From positions 7,401,237 through 7,465,236 of the forward strand of contig NC_050467.1 of assembly GCF_013373865.1 (NCBI RefSeq): DNA of 64,000 nucleotides, read 5' to 3'. Below, in pieces: positions 8,767-20,433 of this stretch. The stretch is from Monomorium pharaonis. Taxonomy: Eukaryota > Arthropoda > Insecta > Hymenoptera > Formicidae. Position numbers and translations under genes: made by a program. Position 1 is the stretch's first letter. Each line of letters opens with the position of its first letter. Under the pieces are notes generated by a model, which did not search any database, was not told the DNA's origin, and saw only the letters and a program-made list of their open reading frames with translations.

Positions 8767-11700
8767 ATGGCCACTTCGGTTAGCACAAATCCATCTACGT
8801 TATTGCCTTTAGGTAAAAAGAATTATATATTTTAAAAACTATGTATGATAGTAATATTTGGTTATATTATGCGCTTTATATTATCACTTGTAGAACTGGT
8901 TGACAAATGTATTGGTTCTCGGATACATATTATTATGAAAAATGACAAGGAAATTGTAGGAACTCTACAAGGATTTGATGATTTTGTCAACATGCTGCTG
9001 GAAGATGTAACAGAAAGTGAGGCAACACCAGAAGGTCGTAGAGTTACAAAATTGGATCAGATTCTTCTCAATGGCAGCAATATTACTATGGTCATTATCA
9101 GTAATATAATACTTGAGAGGGTGTTAATGCAAATTACCAATATTTCTTAATTTTAAGATATCTTTAGAGTTGACTTCATAATATAGCTTTAATTCTTGAA
9201 GTACACTGTAGGTCAAAATAATCTCTCCAAAATTGTATTGCAATATCTTTCATAGAAATGGTTAAATTGGAACCTATTGCACCATCTCTTAATAGTTTCA
9301 ACCTCCTTCTTTCTCTTATTTTTATTAGATATTAAAAAATGTGCTGTCAATTTTTCAAAAAATTACACATTTGGTTGCTTAAATATCTTTTGAAATATGC
9401 ACTATTACACATATTTTTGCTTAAAAATATTGAAAATTGAAAAAATTATCCATTTTTTAGTAAAAGCAATTTTTATATTTTTAATAAAATTTTGTTTTTA
9501 AACTAAATTTATTGATATCTTTTTTGGAACAATTGGACCTTAATCTTGAATGTTTAAATGTAACGTACCTAATTTTTTCAGTCCAAATAATTTTTTCTTG
9601 TTGCAGCAACCATTGAAAGTAGCTCTGGGTCATTTTGATCCAGTGTATACTTGATGTCTCATACAGATTGTACATATTTTAAAGATTAAGTACTTTTCAC
9701 TTAAATTTTTAAACATTAAAAAAATTTGTAAAAATAGAAAATTTATTATTTCCTATTTTTATTTCATTTTTTTATTATTTAAAATCACTCCTTTTTTTCT
9801 CATTGAATATGTTTATTATTGTATATTATTAATATATAAAAAAAATTTTCTTGGTAAAGTGCATAAAAGGTAACACCTTGTTGATTTCTTTTTTTTTTAA
9901 ATATGTTATAAAGTTATAATATTATAAAGAGTGAATTTCTGAATAATTGTTCCCTGTACAACTTTATGCTAGGGGTTTTAACTTCAGTTTTGAAAATATA
10001 CAGTTATAAATAGGCCTGGCAATTAATAATGCTGCTCTACATTTATTGTAATATATATACCAATATAATATGGTTTTGCATGGAAAGTTGCAAACCTAGG
10101 TGGTGCAGAGAACGTGTTAGCAGGGTATAAATAAAAGACTAAGTTATTTAATAGTTATGTTAAGATTAAATTAAACTTATTAAAGTATTAGTTTTAAAAA
10201 GCATTATTTATATTAAATTAAAAAGTCATGATTTATTAAAGTTAAATTACCAAAATAATTATACTTCAAATATATGTAACATTTTATTTGTAAATTAAAT
10301 TTATATAAAATGACAAAGAAATAGTTTTTATATGTATTCTTTCTTTTATAATTTTTTACACACATAAATTTTTAATTTAGAAAATACATTAATGAGTTAA
10401 AGTTTATGAAAAATAACTTGTTAAAGTTGATATTTAAATTATTTAAAATTAAGTAGAAGTTATTAACTTTAATTTTATTATAACCCCTTGTATGTATACT
10501 TTAAAGTCGAATATCTTTGAAACTACATGTAACCACCATGTAGTTGTATCTAACAAGTTACTCAGAATTTCATTCTTTATACATATTAAAAAAAAAAATT
10601 AGTGAAGTGTTACCTTTATTTAAATCTTTTTCTGTAGGTCAATTAAACGATATCTTATTCTTTTCTTGTTTGTTCGATTTTTAGGTATAATTAGCACCTA
10701 ATTTATTTCATATTAGAGATTTTTAGGATTGCTAATTATGTAATTAAAATTTTAAAATTCAAAGCAATGGATCAAATAATGTCAACTTCCAATAAGATTT
10801 AGCATTTTAGTTTACCATGTATAATCATTTTATTTTTAGGATTTTTAATGCAAATTTATTAGGTTCAAAAATCTTTATAAATCAGCTTACATATGAACAT
10901 AATAAAATTCAACATTTTGATCTGCCACATTGAGTCCGTTATTTTAAAATTATGTAGCAACTTTTTTTTAAGTAGTAACTAATTAAAAAGTTAAAGGCTA
11001 GTAATAAAGTTATTAAGATTAACAATTTATACTTAATTTTAAATAATTAAAAATTAAATAAACATTTAAAAATAATTAGGTAGAAGTTATTAATCTTTAA
11101 CTAGTTTTATTTTAATTTAACTAGTTATTTTACATAAACTTTAACTTATTAACTTTTTTCTAAGTTAAAAATTTGTGCAAAAAATTGTAAAAAAAAATAC
11201 ATTCCCATATAAAAACTAATATTTTGTTATTCATATAAATTTACTTCATAAATAAAATGTGACATATGTTTGATGATCTATATTATAATTATTCTGGTAA
11301 TTTAACTTTAATAAATCGTGACTTTTTACTTAATATAAATAATACTTTTCAAAATTAAACTTTTAATAGTTTTAATTTTTTTTATTTAAGTTAATTTAAT
11401 TTTAACATAACTTTTAAATGAGTTTTTTATTTATTTAATTTTTAACATGACTAAAATAATTTTATAAGCCATTAACTTTTTTAACTTAATTTAGTTAAAA
11501 AATGTATTAATTCACCTAACCCTGCTTTTTTCGTATAGCTTTTATATTTTGTATAGATTTTGTATTCAAAATAAATTAAAAAATGACTTGCTATTTTAAT
11601 TTATGGTGAAAGATATATTTTATTCCATTGTGAAAGATCACTTTTACTCTATTTTATAAGTATTTGATGACATGCAAATCAAGAGGCAAAACTCATAAAG

Positions 11701-12001
11701 ATGTTGATTTTTTAAGGAAGAGTCTTATTCTTTATTTTTTAAATGAAAAATTATCTTTTTTATTTTTGCAGAAGATATAAATTTTTGAAGAATTGGGACA
11801 TATAAGTCCTACGCAAACATAAAAAGATTACAATGAAAAATATTGATAATTTACTTCAGGATTTTTTAAATCCTCCATTCTAATTCTGAATTCAACGCTT
11901 CGTAAATTTCTAACATAATCAATATGGAACGAGACATAAATTTTCACAATTTATTTATTCTATTACAGTTGGTGCCTGGTGGCGAAATGCCGGATACGTA
12001 A
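8767..12001 (+). CDS. Lsm5: U6 snRNA-associated Sm-like protein LSm5 (three exons)
   Basis: Exons are 8767-8812, 8894-9090 and 11969-12001 (stop TAA 11999-12001), joined in phase to 91 residues, the same length as human LSM5. Exon 1 encodes MATSVSTNPSTLLPL with a GTAAAAAG donor; exon 2 begins after CACTTGTAG and encodes ELVDKCIGSRIHIIMKNDK, then the Sm1/Sm2 fold with GFDDFVNMLLEDV and the RNA-contact motif ILLNGSNIT. Exon 3 supplies LVPGGEMPDT after a TATTACAG acceptor. LSm5 is part of the LSm1-7 ring (cytoplasmic mRNA decapping) and the LSm2-8 ring (U6 snRNA 3' end, nucleus). Without the distant third exon, exon 2 reads into about 20 unrelated residues. The exon 2 donor (ATG|GTCATT) is weak. 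Intron 2 is 2878 bp and holds a foldback repeat. Confidence 0.95.
10120..11525. repeat. AT-rich foldback element in Lsm5 intron 2
   Basis: The left arm (from GCAGGGT at 10120 to about 10470) is an imperfect inverted copy of the right arm (about 11050 to CCCTGC near 11519-11525). For example, the complement of CCAAAATAATTATAC lies in GTATAATTATTTTGG, matching ATAATTATTCTGGTAATTTA near 11285. Sequence just left of it (TTTTGCATGGAAAGTTG) resembles 52932-52948, so it probably belongs to a dispersed family. No coding capacity was seen. The rest of intron 2 is AT-rich without genes. Confidence 0.6.
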
Positions 12002-12145
12002 AACTGATTCCTGAATCATCTCAAATGCATTGAATTATTTCTATACCAATAAAATGTGATTAAGCATTAAACTTAACTTATCGCAAGTAAGATTTCTTTA
12101 TAAGTTTAAGTTCAATTTTGATTGAATAAATGTTAAATACCAAGG

Positions 12146-12555
12146 TTATAAAAGATCAAGTCTATTGATTATTTTATCGAGTGAAGGTCTATCTGTAACA
12201 TTCTGTGACCATGCTGCTCTGTATAGTTCTTTATATCTTCCAGTAAACTCGTCATCAAGAGCTTCGTCTTTGGGACGTGTTCCTTTTACAGAAATATATA
12301 TGATAGTATGGACGTGTAATCCATGGTAAGGTATTTCTCGAGATAACATTTGCCACGCTACAATTCCAAGTGAATAGATATCACTGGCGAACGTAGGTAT
12401 GTCACCTCGAAGCACTTCCGGTGCCACGTAACCTGGTGTACCCTGGCCAACAGAAAAGTTAAATATTTTTTAATTATATATGAACATGACTGTGTCTGTG
12501 TCTGTCTGCTGCTGCTGTGTGTGTATGTGTGTGTGTGTGTTTTGTGTGGGAGGGA

Positions 12556-12646
<91 letters not shown>

Positions 12647-14309
12647 TGTGTGTGTGTGTGTGCGCGTGTGCGTGCATACTCGTGGCTTCCTCGAAATGTG
12701 CAACTCGTCAATCAATATAGAACTACCAAAGTCGGTGAGCTTAGCTTGGCCGTTAGCTGCCATTAAGATATTGGTCGCTTTGACATCAGCATGTATTATA
12801 TCATAGTTATGGCAAAATTGGAGGGCGTTAGCAATGTCTCGCCAAATAGAAACACGCTCTTTTTTCAGCAGCGTCGATTCCTGTAGCCTGTCCTGCAACG
12901 ACGTGCCGCACAATTCCATTGTTATCAGCGACAAGCTACTGCCCTGTTCTACGCTCAATATTTTTACGATGTTGGCATGTCGCAGAACAGTTGCATGTCT
13001 CTCAGAGTTTATTACTTCATCATCGTTTTGTTTCCGTGGAATTATCTTGGCTGCTACTTGGTCTCCTGCAAAAAAGTAATAATAAATAGTATTTATGAAA
13101 TTTTGTCGCTTCTCATGCGATTATTATTCCTTCGCACAGAAAAATATATACTATAAATTACTTGAGTTAAGTAAATATTACTTGCAAGTATTTCATAAAT
13201 TCAATAAGTTCAATAAATTCAATCATTTCAAAATATATTCTCAATTCTGTTAATTTAATACTTCAATGAAGGAAATTAAATTAAAATAAATATTCGATTT
13301 GTTTATTATTTTCAAGCGAGATGAGTTTTTCAAATGAAATTTTATAATACACTTCAAAAAAGTGTAAATTTTTATAATACGTGATAACACGTTTTTCTCA
13401 AATTTGTGATACTGTGCATATCTTTTAATATTGTTCAGAAATTATACTTTGTTAAAGATTATCGTTATTAAAAAAAAAAAACATTGCGTAATGACTTTTC
13501 TTATACACAAAAGATATAATATTGGGAATTACTTGTATTAAGCAAATATTACTTATTTCAAATATTTTATAAGTTAGAAAAACAAAGACAACATGACAAG
13601 ACATTTTTTTGTTAAAGCATTAAATTTATTAAAAATATATTCTAATAATAATGATAATTTAATATAAAAAAATTAATAATTTAAGAATATATAGTTAAAA
13701 TAAAAATTTAATTTATTATTTTGATTTTTCTTTGGTTAAATTTGACAATATTCTTTGAAGCGTGCGCGCGCGCGTAATGAGTTTTTAAAAATTGGCGAAT
13801 ACATTTGAAGATTAGTATAAAAAAACTTTGTCAAAGATTATTGTTACACAAAAAGATACAAAGAAAATAAATTTAGTATCGCTTTTTTAGCAGTGATTAT
13901 TAGAATTGATTGATATTTTTCTGTATGTATTACATTTAATAATGTTTATTAAAACAATTATAGTAAGATACCTTTGTAGAGTACCTTATAAACGGTACCG
14001 AAAGCACCCGTCCCAAGTACAGAACGACATTTTTTTGGTAGACCGTCTTTGAGCAGTTTGACTCTATTAGGAGTATCGATATTGAACGGTGACAACCATT
14101 CATCCTGCGCCCTTTTCCTCTGAGTTTTTGGACTACCTGGAGTTTTTGGACTTGGAAGTGCTCTAACAAATCATTACTCGTTTATAATTCGATTTAAATA
14201 ATGACAAATTTATCTTGTTATTTTCGTACCTGATACTTGCTATAGCACTTTGTAGTGGTCGTGGTGACAGATGTTTCAGTGTGGACACTAATCTTCGCGG
14301 AGAAGCCAT
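12146..14309 (-). CDS. mos: Serine/threonine kinase Mos (four exons)
   Basis: Exons on the minus strand are 14309-14230, 14162-13972, 13065-12680 and 12442-12146, all with GT-AG borders and consistent phase, giving 317 residues. The N-terminus is short and proline/basic-rich (MASPRRLVSTLKHL). The kinase domain shows a glycine loop VLGTGAFGTVYK (about residues 77-88), VAAK lysine (97), catalytic IIHADVKATNIL (about 180-191; the HRD arginine is alanine here), TDFGSS (201-206), GTPGYVAPEV (220-229) and DIYSLGIVAWQM. Length and kinase core match the Mos family, whose members are MAP kinase kinase kinases activating MEK/ERK in oocytes during meiotic maturation and arrest. Loss of the HRD arginine fits Mos, which has HLDLK in vertebrates. 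Intron 3 holds a long TGCG microsatellite. Confidence 0.9.
12517..12677. repeat. Compound microsatellite (GT)n-(TGCG)n-(GT)n in mos intron 3
   Basis: A GT-rich stretch is followed by about 23 TGCG units (12556-12648) and more GT/GC. It fills most of a 237-bp intron and abuts the exon 3 donor (12679). The long Thr-His and Cys-Val frames here are repeat translations, not genes. Confidence 0.95.
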
Positions 14310-14514
14310 TTAGATGACAATTACAAATACGAATAACAGTTTTTACATGTAGAAAGGAAACACGTTTCTCTTCACAATTTTTCCAATATTATTTGCATAG
14401 AAAATAGTGAAATTTCTATCACATCACATATATCGGAAAACTATAGAATTCTTATTAAAATTCCGTTCTCTGTATTACAAACACATCCAGAACAGTAAGC
14501 GAAACAGTAATACT

Positions 14515-14647
14515 GCGTTCGGCAAAGCAAATCTGAGACGTTGGAGTGCTCTCTTACTTCATTCTATCTTTGTTCAATTTCAGTAAATAACAAAGACAGA
14601 ATGTGTCAACAGAGCCTCCAGACGCCTCAGATTTGCTTTGCCGAACG
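14515..14647. mobile_element. MITE with 22-bp TIRs upstream of mos (copy at about 30934-31060)
   Basis: CGTTCGGCAAAGCAAATCTG plus AG at the left is mirrored by CTCAGATTTGCTTTGCCGAACG at the right. Inner sequences (CTATCTTTGTT and AACAAAGACAG) also pair, so the 133-bp element is a near-full hairpin. It lies about 200 bp upstream of the mos start codon. The second copy lies in the indel-rich part of unit 2 and is visibly eroded. Confidence 0.75.
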
Positions 14648-16997
14648 TACCCTAAATGTGTATGCACACATGTAAGCGTGGATTATCTAGCGCGAAACGC
14701 TTTCAATTTTGAGCAGACAAGATTTACATCTCTTTTACATATCGAGATTTTAATTACAAAGTACACGATTATAAGTAAAAAGTTTTGTGCTGAATTTAAC
14801 ACATTTTGCAAACGGTCTTCGCAAATTTTAATTTAATGCAAGATAAATATGTTAATAACAAGTAACACGAATATTATATAAAAATTTATCAAAAGTATTT
14901 ACTCAATTTAAAAATGTACTTCTTTTATAAAATTAATATCTATTTATAATATTAAATTTAAATATACATTTTTTATATAAAAATTGTTATTTTTATTACG
15001 GTTTACAATTATGTTTTTTGTTACATGTGCGTCGAAAGTGATTCCTTTCGTGTCACTTTTTTGTGAGTAAAGTTGCGAATTTCAGCATTTTAATATTTTG
15101 CACAGTTCTTGTCCTCTAATAGATAACGTGAATCGTGACGAAAGACTTTTCAGCACGCACAGACACATCATTTCGCTTCACGAATCTAATCTTGACCTGT
15201 CAATTTGCGAAAACCCAAGATACTTAAGAGACCACATATCGATAACAAAAAATACGATATGTAATACGGACGTAACGGCACGAATGCACAAAAAGCCGAC
15301 TTTACATCCTTGTTATATAATGTATTATTATGTTATTTGCATTGTTTACTTACCCATAAAGTGTGTTATCTTAACATTTTAAAATGTTGAAGATCAATTT
15401 ACTCCAAAACATTGAAATAACAATCGCATTATGTTAAAACTTTAATTAATTAATTAACGCTAATACTTTAACAAGGAGGTTTTAACATACCAAAAATTTT
15501 CTCCAGGATGAATTCTTTCTTCAATTCGGATTTTACGAGAAAAAATCTGTTAGAATCGATTGCCATCGGTTCGACTTTTGTTTTGTTCTTTGCAGTGTTA
15601 TCGCTAATGTTTTTATAAAAACTCACAAGAGGATGTATGTGGACGTATATATCATATTTATCGATCAATTTTGCATTTTCAAGAAAATAATAAAGAAATG
15701 ATGTTGTAAAAAAAAATATACAATTTAATTTTAAAAGAAAATTATAAAAATTTTTCTCGAATATTAATAAAATCCCATTTTAAGAAATTTTCAAGGATAA
15801 AAAATTTTCTGAAAATTTCATATTTCTCTTCAATTGTTTCCTTGATAAACACCGTGTTTTTACTGTCTAACAAAAAATAACACAAATATCAGATACAGTA
15901 CAATTAAAATATGCTTTATTTCTTCGGTCGCTAATTTAAGGCGTAAATCAACTATTGAGAGTCTATCGCTAATTATTATTGTTATCCTTTAATACTGTAC
16001 GTTAACTATAGATTATGTATGTACAATCATACTATCGCTTTGTAACAATTCACTTCTTATCTTTTGTTACGATGTAATATCAACGACAAATAGGAACGCA
16101 TATAAGTGTGTATGTACGCGCAATATACGTGTGCATTGCAATAATACTCTATGGATCGAATGAACATTTAATTAGAGAATTTGCATTGTAGATCTGTTGC
16201 TACATTAAGTGCTCGATTATATCATCTTGTTTTCGAGCGATTCTGCTTGCTATCACAATGTTTAAGTATATTATCGCTTCCACTTTCCCTAGATTTCTCT
16301 CTCTATATTATCGATTAATTACTAATCGACGAATTGTAGTATATAAGCGAAAACTTACGATTTTACGGAAGTTTAGTAAAATACTCTAATATGAATAAAA
16401 ATACAATATATTTTCTTTATATATTCTCTCTGTTTGTTCGAAAATAGTTTATTTAGCTAAATATAACTTCCTCTTTTTTTTTCTTCACCAGCCTTATTCT
16501 TTACTGTAATTCCGCGTTGCTCTAATTATAGCGGTCGCGCGCAACTATAGCACTTGCTTGGTCTCGCTCAGATCTTCTCTTGGGTTTCAAAAGAATAGAT
16601 CTAAATTATAGTATATTTTACGCAGGTAAAATACACGAATATCCAATAGGAGTTGCAGAATGTATAGATCGGATAAGTAGAAAAAATAGAACATGACAAT
16701 TCCGACTTTGTCAACTTGCCTGACTCTAGTATCTATTTAAAGATCTGCGAAACGGAAGATTTATGGAACCCGACAATTTATGATATTGAGAACGTAAGAG
16801 ATCTTGTTTGCGTAGATATAAAAATATATGTAAGAACTATCCTGTTTTTAAGCGCTTGTAATCGCGAGTAAGCATCTGTACAAATAAGGGAGACATGAGA
16901 ATTGTGTATGTGTGTGTTTTGTCAAGTCATCCTAATAAAAAGCGCGAGTTTGTAAGTTGTGTGAATATAAAGATATGTGTGTGTAAATACATATATA
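14648..16997. other. No gene supported; AT-rich intergenic DNA with exon-like fragments (repeated at 31061-33347)
   Basis: Mostly AT-rich. A minus frame at 15482-15668 (ending FFLVKSELKKEFILEKIF before a GGTATG donor-like site) is open, but no acceptor or partner exon was found. A plus fragment near 16620-16860 is treated separately. No RNA gene or conserved domain was recognised. Confidence 0.5.
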
Positions 16998-17390
16998 CAG
17001 GATGTCCCAAAACATATAGGTCAACGCTCGTAAAAAGGTAAAAGGGATCGAGATGAACATAAAAGTTCAATATTGTCTTGGGTTAGGTCTACTAATAATC
17101 GAAATATTAACGTATGGAATCTGCAAATAATCTAATTAATTTCTATCGTAATTGTGAACAGTAAATTAATGAAAGGTATCATGCATTCACGATAGATTTT
17201 TTCTTCCGTGTTATAGCTCGAGCGGATCGAGCTCTTTCCTTGACGCGCTCTCATTTGCATAATTTGAAAAATTAATACCTCGATTATTGGTGGACCTAAC
17301 CCAAGACAATATTGGACTTTTATGTTCATCTCGATCCTTTCTACTTTTTTACGAGCGTTGTAGTTGTAGCCACATATTTTAGGACACCCT
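16998..17390. mobile_element. Foldback MITE with GGGTGTCC termini, copy 1
   Basis: The left end ACAGGATGTCCCAAAACATA and the right end (complement AGGGTGTCCTAAAATATGTG) begin inverted arms of about 110 bp containing GGGATCGAGATGAACATAAA and TGTCTTGGGTTAGGTCTACT. TATATA flanks fit insertion at TA. No coding capacity. The same family occurs at 33348-33739 (the duplicate) and at 56673-57068 (an independent insertion). Confidence 0.85.
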
Positions 17391-18305
17391 ATATATATGT
17401 ACATATACATATAAAATACACATACACATAAGTCAGAAAGTGACAAATTTTTAACAATATGTAACGATGGTAAAATTTGTAAAAGTAAATATTATTATAG
17501 ATTTAATGTCTAACAAATTTGTTAAGAGGATGCTGATGACAAATCTGTTTTACTAGTCTGATTAAATGCGATATTTTTCAGACAAAGAATTTGAATCTTT
17601 TTGTGATTACACAGAATTCTTGATTGCACAATAAATCCTTTTCTATAGTTAAAAACAGTGGCGTTAACAATTTTATGTGAAAAAAAAAGAGAAAATTATA
17701 GTTTGGATATCAACTTCTACGATTGAGTTGTAACAACATTTTGCTACACATAAAAGTTTTAGACTTGGTATGTAGAAACAAGTATACTCTTCTACCGAAA
17801 TTATGAAAGGACAATACTGTGTTTTTAAAAATAATCTTAGAAGCTTTAGTATAAGAGAAAACTTTATCTGAAAATTTATATATATGTGTGCGTGCGTTAT
17901 CGGTGTTTATAGAAATATGTTGTTGTTTATTACTACATTGCAGACACACATAGGCTAATTTGGTCGATAAAATTAACGTTGTCAGCATCCTCTTAAATGT
18001 GATTCGTAGAATCGATGAACGACGGAATCCCTAAAATCAAGAATCATATGTGCAAACGCATCTATAAACTTAAAGATCTACATGTACCATAGGCACCATT
18101 GTGAGAAGATGGGAGAAGAAATATACAATTTTTTAAATTTGAATATCATGTAGATCTGAAAATTTGGAATATATAAAAAATAAAGAATTATATCATGTAT
18201 ACATCTTTGAAGAATTCAAGGATTAAGGCAACTATATGTTTCCTCCTACACTATACAATGAGAAATTTTAAATTAATTAAATTTAGTTCAAATATATATG
18301 TTTAA

Positions 18306-19492
18306 TCCTTGTGTCCACAACCGGGTACAAATGTACCCACTTGACTAGTTTTTCTAAAAATTTTTTATGTTTTTGTCAAAAATTTTTTAATCGCGCCCAA
18401 ATCATCGCAATTTTATCATTTTACTATCAAAATATGCTTTTATTTTAATTTTTTTAAAGCTAGAATTAAAAAGTATATTGCATTAAAGTTCACATACGCC
18501 TGGGCTACAACCGGGTGATATTATAAAAAAGAGAGAGTAGCCACCTCTAAGTACGCCGCTGGCTTGTATATCTTCCAATCATCTGATCTATTGTGTCGGC
18601 TCTAGCTTTGTATTTATTGTAATAAAAAATGATTTCTGGTTTTTTCTTGGCGTCATCTGACATTACTTTATCGGAATACATAGTCGAAAGCAATATAATG
18701 GCTTTATTTTTTTTTCGGTACATAAGAACAAATGGTCACTTTTTCATGAAAACCGAATAATGTTGAAAATTCTGCTTTAGTTTTGGAAGGAGCCTTGGCT
18801 TTTGATATATAAAATTTGTTTTTCTTTAGAGTGCCAACAAAGTTAAATTCCAAAATAATAGATGCTTAGCTAGTGGCAAAGACGTGAAAAAATTGTCCAT
18901 GCGGATATTTCTTTTAGATCCTTTATACAGCTGTACGAGTTCTTTGACAACTCTTTCTCCTTGGTTGCTTTCACGTGCCTCATCTACTTTATCCGTGTAA
19001 AACAAGCCTTTCAATGGATAAGAATTTTCGGTATTACAAATCCACTATATCTTTATTCCATATTTAGCTGGCTTAGATGGAATGTATTTTGTAAATCTTG
19101 TTCTACCTAGGTAAGAATAAAATTGTTCATCTATAATCAAATTTTCCGTTGGCCTGTACATTTTTTTGTAAATTGAAGTTCAATATATCTCAAATATCTC
19201 GGGTAAGAGCAGTTTTATCTTCAATTAATCGTTATTGGCGTGTATTAAAGCCATCAAAACGTACAATATTCCAAAAACAATTAATACTCATTAAAAGATT
19301 TTATGTGAGTAAGAGCGGACTATATACCTGAAAAATCTCAGCTCTTCTTGAATACATCGCAGATGTCGAATATTATCCCACCAGAGCAAACTTTCCATGC
19401 TATGAAGCATTTACGGATGAAATTCCGACAGTGGGTACACGTGTACCTCGGTTATAGAATCACGTAGGTAAATTTGGTCGTGGACACAAGAG
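18306..19492 (-). mobile_element. Decayed piggyBac-like element with TTAA duplication
   Basis: TTAA occurs at 18302-18305 and 19493-19496, immediately outside inverted ends: CCTTGTGTCCACAACC at the left and GGTCGTGGACACAAG at the right. TTAA target duplication plus the transposase remnant inside identify a piggyBac-family element. At 1187 bp it is much shorter than autonomous piggyBac (about 2.5 kb), so it is internally deleted. The duplicate is at 34648-35829. Confidence 0.85.
18640..19160 (-). pseudogene. piggyBac transposase relic (PGBD-like)
   Basis: The minus strand encodes DEQFYSYLGRTRFTKYIPSK, YPLKGLFYTDKVDEA, GERVVKELVQLYKGSKRNIR and MDNFFTSLPLAKHLLFWNLT. The (R/C)DNFFTS motif with one catalytic aspartate is typical of piggyBac/PGBD DDE transposases. 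The frame is broken by a nonsense TAG near 19047 and by a frameshift after LTLLAL. Unit 2 lacks one T at that site and stays open further (35043-35351). The N-terminal part and the C-terminal zinc-binding region are missing. It is non-functional in either copy. Confidence 0.8.
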
Positions 19493-19742
19493 TTAACTTA
19501 AATATAAAATATACTTAATTTTTAATTTAAGTATATTACATTTAACTTAAATGCATAAAAGTTGGAATTTCAATTAAATATATAAATACTTGTAAACTGT
19601 ATATGTGAAAGGAAATTTAATCAAGTTGCAAAATTTAATAATTTAATAAAATAAAATTAATAGTTTAGAGTTAAACTACTAATAAATTTTTTCTCAGTGT
19701 ATACATCTATAAAAAAAAAGGAAGAAAGAATGATCTGTGACA

Positions 19743-19922
19743 TTATACCTTGGAAATCATCATTAGAAAAACATTGTTCTCATAATATTTTGATTTGGCA
19801 CTATTCTTATGTGTGCCATTACATAAACTTCTCCTGAGCGTTGTATCATCAAGCGCAAACATCAGGCACTCAGAGGCACCGGTTTTCCACTTAATTTCAG
19901 GAACGCAAATCGTATCGTCCAT
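19743..19922 (-). CDS. Small ORF (59 aa) of unknown function, exon-like (duplicate at 36078-36257)
   Basis: ATG at 19922-19920 opens a 59-codon frame beginning MDDTICVPEIKWKTGASECL, with balanced composition unlike the surrounding AT-rich DNA. It contains an AAG|GTATAA donor-like site three codons before its stop, so it may be a 5' exon of a larger gene. No downstream exon was recognised. It lies between the piggyBac relic and the 3' end of the anion exchanger, on the same strand as the latter. The ORF is intact in both 16-kb units. Confidence 0.25.
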   Translation of the reverse strand: MDDTICVPEIKWKTGASECLMFALDDTTLRRSLCNGTHKNSAKSKYYENNVFLMMISKV

Positions 19923-20433
19923 TAGGCATGCATGAATAATTCAATTATTTTGAAATATACAGTTAGGCTATTCATATAATTTTTTAAAAATTGCTAAATG
20001 TATAGGCAGATGTAATATTAGTTTTAACAGTTAACAATAAAAATAAATATTCGTGCGTTTCAAAATAAAAAAAATATTATAGAATAAAAACCTCTGTAAA
20101 ACAAAATAATCAAAAATTTGTGCAAACGAGATTCAACAGTCTAATAACTGTTATGATAATTCTGCATTATATGTCTTATATCTCTATTTGAATTACATGA
20201 CATTTTATCCATGAACCTCATCAATGGACGTTATATATATGCGTATATATAATGGACGTTATATATCAATCTGATGAAAATAGAATTCTGTATTTGTGAA
20301 TCGGCACTAGATAAAAAGACCCTGATATAAGACAGGTATATGAGTAGATAACTTTGAAAGAGGGGCAAATTTAGAAAGAGAGAGATGGAGAGAAAGATAC
20401 GCCGTGATATGGAGTAGTCGATTAAGGCACAAT

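Noticed and set aside
12474..12806. Thr-His, Cys-Val and Arg-Ala repeat proteins on both strands
   Set aside because: Translations of the TGCG/GT microsatellite in a mos intron.
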